37,385 nt of DNA from Nonomuraea turkmeniaca (GTDB lineage: Bacteria > Actinomycetota > Actinomycetes > Streptosporangiales > Streptosporangiaceae). The notes beneath the pieces were generated by a model. It was given only the letters and a program-made list of their open reading frames with translations, had not been told where the DNA came from and made no database searches. The stretch spans positions 1 through 37,385 of the forward strand of contig NZ_VCKY01000098.1 of the NCBI RefSeq assembly GCF_005889735.1, given 5' to 3'. Shown here in pieces: positions 34,120-37,385 of the stretch. How positions within the stretch are numbered: the stretch's first letter is position 1; every line of letters starts with the position of its first letter. Made by a program: the position numbers and the translations under genes.

Positions 34120-35092
34120 ATGACAGAGGGCGCCATCGAGCTGCCTTGGACGGCACGTATCTCGCGGCCCACCCCATTTGATCCGCCGGAGATCTTCGCC
34201 CGGCTCCGGGACGAACGCCCGCTGCGGCCAATGACCTTCGCCGACGGGCACGAGGGCTGGCTGGCCAGCGGCTACGACGCGGTCCGGGCCATCCTGGCCG
34301 ACAATCGCTTCAGCGTCCGGCGCGAGCTGGCCCACCCACCGGTCACGATGCCCAACGCCCAGGCGCAGGCCATGTTCTACGCGCCGGTTCCGCCGGGCAC
34401 GTTCGTCCGCCAGGATCCGCCGGAGCACACCCGCTATCGCCAGCTGCTGGCAGGCCAATTCACCTTGCGGCGGATGCGGCAGCTGGAGATACGGATCGCC
34501 GGGGTGACCCGCGACTGCCTGGACGCCATGGCAGAGGCCGGGCCACCCGCCGACATCGTCCAGGCGCTGGCCCGCCCGGTCCCGTCGCTGCTCATCTGCG
34601 ACCTGCTCGGCATCCCCGAGCAGGATCTGACAACCTTCCGGCAGGCCATGGACACCGTGCTCGACCCGGACTCCTCCCCTGAACAGGTCCAGCAGGGCTA
34701 TGTCGGCATGCTCGCCATCTTCCCGGACCTGATCGCCGGCAAGCGCGCGCACCCCACCAGTGATGTCTACAGCGACCTGATCAACGGCAGCGACCTGACC
34801 GATGAGGAGCTGATCACCGTCGGCCTGCTGCTGTTCGCCGCCGGGAACGAGACGACCAGCACCATGATCGCGTTCGGGACGTTCGCCCTGCTGGAGCACC
34901 CCGACCAGCTGGCGGCTCTGCGCCGCGACCCCAGCCTGATCGACAACACCGTCGAAGAGCTGCTGCGCTACCTCACGGACCCGGCGGCATGCTCCGAACG
35001 GCGCTGCAGGACGTCGAGATCTGCGGCGAACTGATCCGCAAAGGCCAGACCGTCGAGCTGCTCGTCGGTGCCGCCAACCACGATCCGGCCCG
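34120..35092 (+). pseudogene. cytochrome P450, frameshifted and truncated
   Basis: ATG 34120 follows AGGAGG. The protein is a bacterial class P450: FADGHEGWLASGYDAVRAILADNRFS, DPPEHTRYRQLLAGQFTLRRM, the I-helix LLLFAAGNETTSTMIAFGTFALLEHP and the K-helix EELLRY. After LRYLT the frame slips near 34983 by one base, then continues as MLRTALQDVEICGELIRKGQTVELLVGAANHDPAR. There, near 35092, P450 homology stops and the tail of a DNA methyltransferase begins. The heme-binding Cys loop and everything after it are missing, so no active enzyme can be made. Confidence 0.88.
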
Positions 35093-35226
35093 CCACGGCT
35101 CTTGCCGCGCGGCAACTCGGCAGATCGTTCATCGGAATCGAGATCAGCGAACCGTTCTGCGACCTCGCCCGCGCACGCATCGTGGCCGCCGCTGCCGAGT
35201 CGGCTGCGAAGGAGCTCGAAGAGTGA
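35093..35226 (+). pseudogene. DNA methyltransferase, C-terminal tail
   Basis: The frame reads TALAARQLGRSFIGIEISEPFCDLARARIVAAAAESAAKELEE to TGA 35224-35226. The T-x-x-A-x-x-x-x-GR-x-FIGIE-x-x-x-x-(Y/F)-x-x-LA-x-x-R pattern is the SAM-binding motif I end of N4/N6 DNA methylases. Only about 43 residues remain, fused directly to the truncated P450. It marks an insertion or deletion boundary. Confidence 0.7.
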
Positions 35227-35347
35227 CTCCCAGGCTACAAAGGGCCTGCTCGGGGCCTCCCGAATCCCATTCAGAGCCGTACGCTGGCGGGCCCGGAACA
35301 GCAGGCAATCCGTCCGCCATCCGGGTGGTGCCACCTGATGAGCCGCC

Positions 35348-35440
35348 GTGCCTGACCCAGGAGCGGCGGTCGCGTTGTTCCGCATACTGCTTAGCGCCTA
35401 CGAGCGACTCAAGCAGAAGGAGATGAGAAAGGAGAACTGA
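35348..35440 (+). CDS. possible 30-residue ORF abutting recombinase gene
   Basis: GTG 35348 to TGA 35438-35440 encodes VPDPGAAVALFRILLSAYERLKQKEMRKEN, helical and basic at the end. Its stop directly precedes the recombinase GTG, suggesting translational coupling. An in-frame TGA lies just upstream, so it cannot be longer. It may be a leader peptide, a tiny excision factor or chance. Confidence 0.25.
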   Translation: MPDPGAAVALFRILLSAYERLKQKEMRKEN

Positions 35441-37134
35441 GTGACTGAGTTGGCGTTCTGGGGCCGGTGCTCGACGGAGGACCGGCAAGACCCGGAGGCG
35501 TCGCGGGCATGGCAGATCAGCCGCGCCAGAGCGCTCGTGGAGCCTCGTGGAGGCCGGATCGTGGCGGAGTTCTTCGATGTGGACAAGTCTCGCTCGATAC
35601 CGCCGTTGAGACGGCCCCAGGCCGCCCTGCTGCTGGGGCAACTCGCCATGCCGGACCACGGGTTCGACGCGGTGGTGGTGGGTGGCCTCAGCGGGCGTTC
35701 TACGGCAATCAGGCTCGGGCACCCACAGCGGCACGCCGTAGTGCTCGAACAGCGGGAAGGTCAGACCGAACCGTCGGCGGGCCGATCGATCCCGCCAACG
35801 AAGCACATGAGCTGATCATGTCCATGTTCGGTGGGATCAGCAAAGGGGAACGGAACCGGATCAAGATCCGCGTAAGGTCATCCATGGCGGCGCTGGCGCA
35901 GGTGGAAGGGCGATACCTGGGTGCTCGGCCGCCGTACGGCTACTGCCTGGTTGACCTGGGCCCTCACCCGAACCCCAGCAAAGCCGCGGACGGCAAACGG
36001 CTCCACGGCCTTGCACCGCATCCGGCGACGAGCGACGTAGTCCGGCGCATCTTCCGAGAGTTCCGCGCAGGCAAAGGAATCTTCGCCATCGCCGAAGGGC
36101 TCACCAAGGATGGGATTCCATGCCCGTCGGCGCAGGATCGGCAGAAGAACCGGCACCGTGACGGGATTGCCTGGTCCAAGAGCGCCATCCGGGCGATCAT
36201 CATCAATCCGCGCTACACCGGCCGCCAAATCTGGAACAAGCAACGCAAGGACGAGGTGCTCATCGATGTCCAGGACGTTGCTCTCGGCCACATGACCAAG
36301 CAGCGGTGGAACGCCGCGGATCAGTGGGTCTGGTCTGCGGAAGTCACTCATGAGCCGCTGGTCACGCCGGAGGAGTTCGAGCAGGCGCAGGAGATTCTCG
36401 CCGGTCGGGGACGCGGGCCGACCAGCCACAAGCCGCATCCCACGCGCAGGCCCTATGCCCTGCGCGGGGTTCTCTTCTGTGGCTACTGCACTCGGCGTAT
36501 GCAAGGCAACTGGAACCACGGGCAGTCCTACTACAGGTGCCGCTATCCGGCGGAATACGCCCTGGCCAATGACGTCGACCATCCGAAGACGGTCTATCTA
36601 CGAGAAACCGACGTCCTGCCGTCGCTGGATGCGTGGCTGGCCGTGCAGTTCGGTGGGCGGCTCGAGGAGACGGCGCGCGTCCTCGCTGATTACGGCCAGG
36701 AGCCGAAGGACGGGATCGCGGAATCGCTCAAGCTGAAGATCGAAGAGTGTGACCGCAAGCTCGCTCAGCATCGGGCAGCACTTGAGGCCGGCGCGGATCC
36801 GGCACTGATCGCTCAATGGATGGCTGAGACGCAAGCACAGCGAGTTTCGGCTCAGGCGCAGCTACGACAGTCCAGCGGCCGACGCCGCATGACGCGAGAG
36901 GAGATTCACGCCGTGATGATCGCACTAGGTGACCTCGTCAAGGTCATTCGGGAAGCTGATCCACTCGACAAGGCCGAGCTCTACGCCCAGATCGGGCTGC
37001 GGCTGACGTACAGACCCCAGAAACAGCTCGTGGAGGCTCAGGTTGTCCCTGGCCCCCACGTGTGCAAAAGGTACGTGTCCGAGGGGGGACTTGAACCCCC
37101 ATGCCCATCACTGGGCACTAGCACCTCAAGCTAG
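35441..37134 (+). pseudogene. large serine recombinase with 1-nt deletion and 61-nt inversion
   Basis: GTG 35441 follows AAAGGAG. The resolvase domain opens MTELAFWGRCSTEDRQD with Arg9 and the nucleophile Ser11. It continues to FDAVVVG, where one base is lost near 35684 (GAG to GG). A new frame gives QRAFYGNQ, then an unexpected patch to 35773, then GGPIDPANEAHELIMSMFGGISKGERNRIKIRVRSSM. The patch is the reverse complement of the expected DNA. The recombinase domain (RPPYGYCLVDLGPHPNPSKA...AIIINPRYTGRQIWNKQRKDE), the zinc ribbon (FCGYCTRRM...YYRCRYP) and a C-terminal coiled coil follow. The last residues (SEGGLEPPCP) are encoded by the antisense of tRNA-Leu. With both lesions reversed the protein is about 564 residues, normal for the family. 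Confidence 0.88.
35713..35773. other. 61-nt inverted segment inside recombinase gene
   Basis: The minus strand here encodes FPLFEHYGVPLWVPE, the exact peptide expected between FYGNQ and GGPIDP in this family. Inverting 35713-35773 gives an unbroken frame: QRFGLTFPLFEHYGVPLWVPELGGPIDP. No inverted repeats flank the segment. Confidence 0.8.
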
Positions 37135-37161
37135 CGCGTCTGCCTATTCCGCCACCCGGAC
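37076..37161 (-). tRNA. tRNA-Leu(GAG)
   Basis: Read from 37161 to 37077, the acceptor GTCCGGG pairs with CTCGGAC (one G-U). The D arm, anticodon arm CTAGC-TTGAGGT-GCTAG, long variable arm (TGCCCAGTGATGGGCA) and T arm GGGGG-TTCAAGT-CCCCC are all present. The anticodon GAG is at 37125-37127 and the discriminator A at 37076. CCA is not encoded. The long variable arm is as expected for Leu. Its 3' end overlaps the end of the recombinase gene. Confidence 0.95.
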
Positions 37162-37172
37162 TTGGTGCCTGC

Positions 37173-37194
37173 ACGCGAGACCGTCATCTCGCGT
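37173..37194. terminator. 8-bp hairpin between tRNA-Leu and next gene
   Basis: ACGCGAGA at 37173-37180 and TCTCGCGT at 37187-37194 form a perfect stem with a 6-nt loop. It could end transcription of the recombinase gene or lie in the tRNA promoter region. No T-run follows. Confidence 0.3.
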
Positions 37195-37267
37195 CGGCTC
37201 AGTAAGGTTAGCAAACTCTGCGGAGTGCGTCATACCAAGAATCCGGTCACTCTTCGAAGACCTCTCG

Positions 37268-37359
37268 GTGTTGTTGTTCGGCATTTCCGCTACTTATCAC
37301 CGCAGCACGCTCGGCCCGAAGCTGGCGGAGTTCCTGCGGAGGTTCGATCACGCCAACAT
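37268..37359 (+). pseudogene. hemolysin III (TrhA/PAQR) family fragment at contig edge
   Basis: The frame reads VLLFGISATYHRSTLGPKLAEFLRRFDHANI, matching the S-x-x-YH...RR-x-DH-x-x-I motif of hemolysin III membrane proteins. The expected N-terminal helices are not recognisable upstream, and the sequence is cut at 37360 by a Tn5 mosaic end. It is partial at both sides. Confidence 0.5.
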
Positions 37360-37375
37360 CTGTCTCTTATACACA
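37360..37375. other. Tn5/Nextera mosaic-end sequence (likely artefact)
   Basis: CTGTCTCTTATACACA is identical to 16 of the 19 bases of the Tn5 mosaic end used in Nextera libraries. Ten GC-rich bases follow to the window end. It interrupts the hemolysin III reading frame, so it is best read as untrimmed adapter or library junction. Confidence 0.85.
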
Positions 37376-37385
37376 GCTGGCGCCG

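Noticed and set aside
35713..35773. Programmed phase-variable inversion
   Set aside because: No inverted repeats flank the segment and a second frameshift lies nearby, so a regulated switch is not supported.
35144..35806. Long minus-strand frame opposite the recombinase that looks partly conserved
   Set aside because: Its only family-like part (FPLFEHYGVPLWVPE) is the inverted 61-nt piece of the recombinase itself; the rest is antisense.

Overview
The window is high-GC DNA from an actinomycete. The gene set (two DUF3040 membrane proteins, a SigF/SigB-type sigma factor with a STAS antagonist, a PucR-type regulator, a beta carbonic anhydrase, a Csp-type copper-storage protein, a large actinobacterial serine recombinase) fits a filamentous actinobacterium; Streptosporangiales is my guess, not something I could test. 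No rRNA and no CRISPR array were seen; there is one tRNA, tRNA-Leu(GAG), at the right end.

Layout. 0.1-5.8 kb: envelope and stress genes (lipoprotein, FAS1 protein, LapA-like protein, broken TerC, DUF3040, STAS, sigma factor). 5.9-10.5 kb: NhaA, a K+ channel, a PucR-type regulator with an in-frame TGA, and a CBS-domain protein. 10.5-11.1 kb: the N-terminal half of a cation:proton antiporter. 11.2-14.5 kb: intact universal stress protein, hypothetical, Sua5-type tRNA enzyme, carbonic anhydrase. 14.8-20.8 kb: mostly wreckage (STAS remnant, Lnt/TerC chimera, orphan sugar-binding lipoprotein, frameshifted wHTH regulator, IS110 remnant, DUF3040, anti-sigma remnant, broken YetF/DUF421). 20.9-26.9 kb: intact NhaP2-type antiporter, hydrolase, KtrA and KtrB. 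26.9-27.4 kb: the missing C-terminal half of the antiporter. 27.8-32.3 kb: MMPL, slipin-NfeD, AI-2E, HesB and other fragments. 32.6-34.1 kb: copper-storage protein and TetR. 34.1-37.1 kb: truncated P450 fused to a DNA methylase tail, then a damaged serine recombinase running into tRNA-Leu. The contig ends in a Tn5/Nextera mosaic-end sequence.

How the genes work together. The intact genes centre on monovalent-cation, pH and envelope stress: NhaA, a K+ channel, an NhaP2-type antiporter, KtrA/KtrB, Usp, CBS protein, carbonic anhydrase and slipin. Around them about half of all recognisable genes are broken by small indels, truncations or fusions, so this is a decaying, rearranged accessory island.

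The most notable signals are: (1) two 45-bp direct repeats exactly 16,900 bp apart inside the two halves of one antiporter gene, so that joining them would give a circle with a joined gene; (2) a recurring palindrome TTGCCG-N5-CGGCAA near the K+ channel, CBS, sigma-factor and DUF3040/STAS promoter regions; (3) a 61-nt inversion inside the serine recombinase gene; (4) a gene-free 160-bp block packed with hairpins at 3961-4121. All family assignments are from reading the translations, without database searches.
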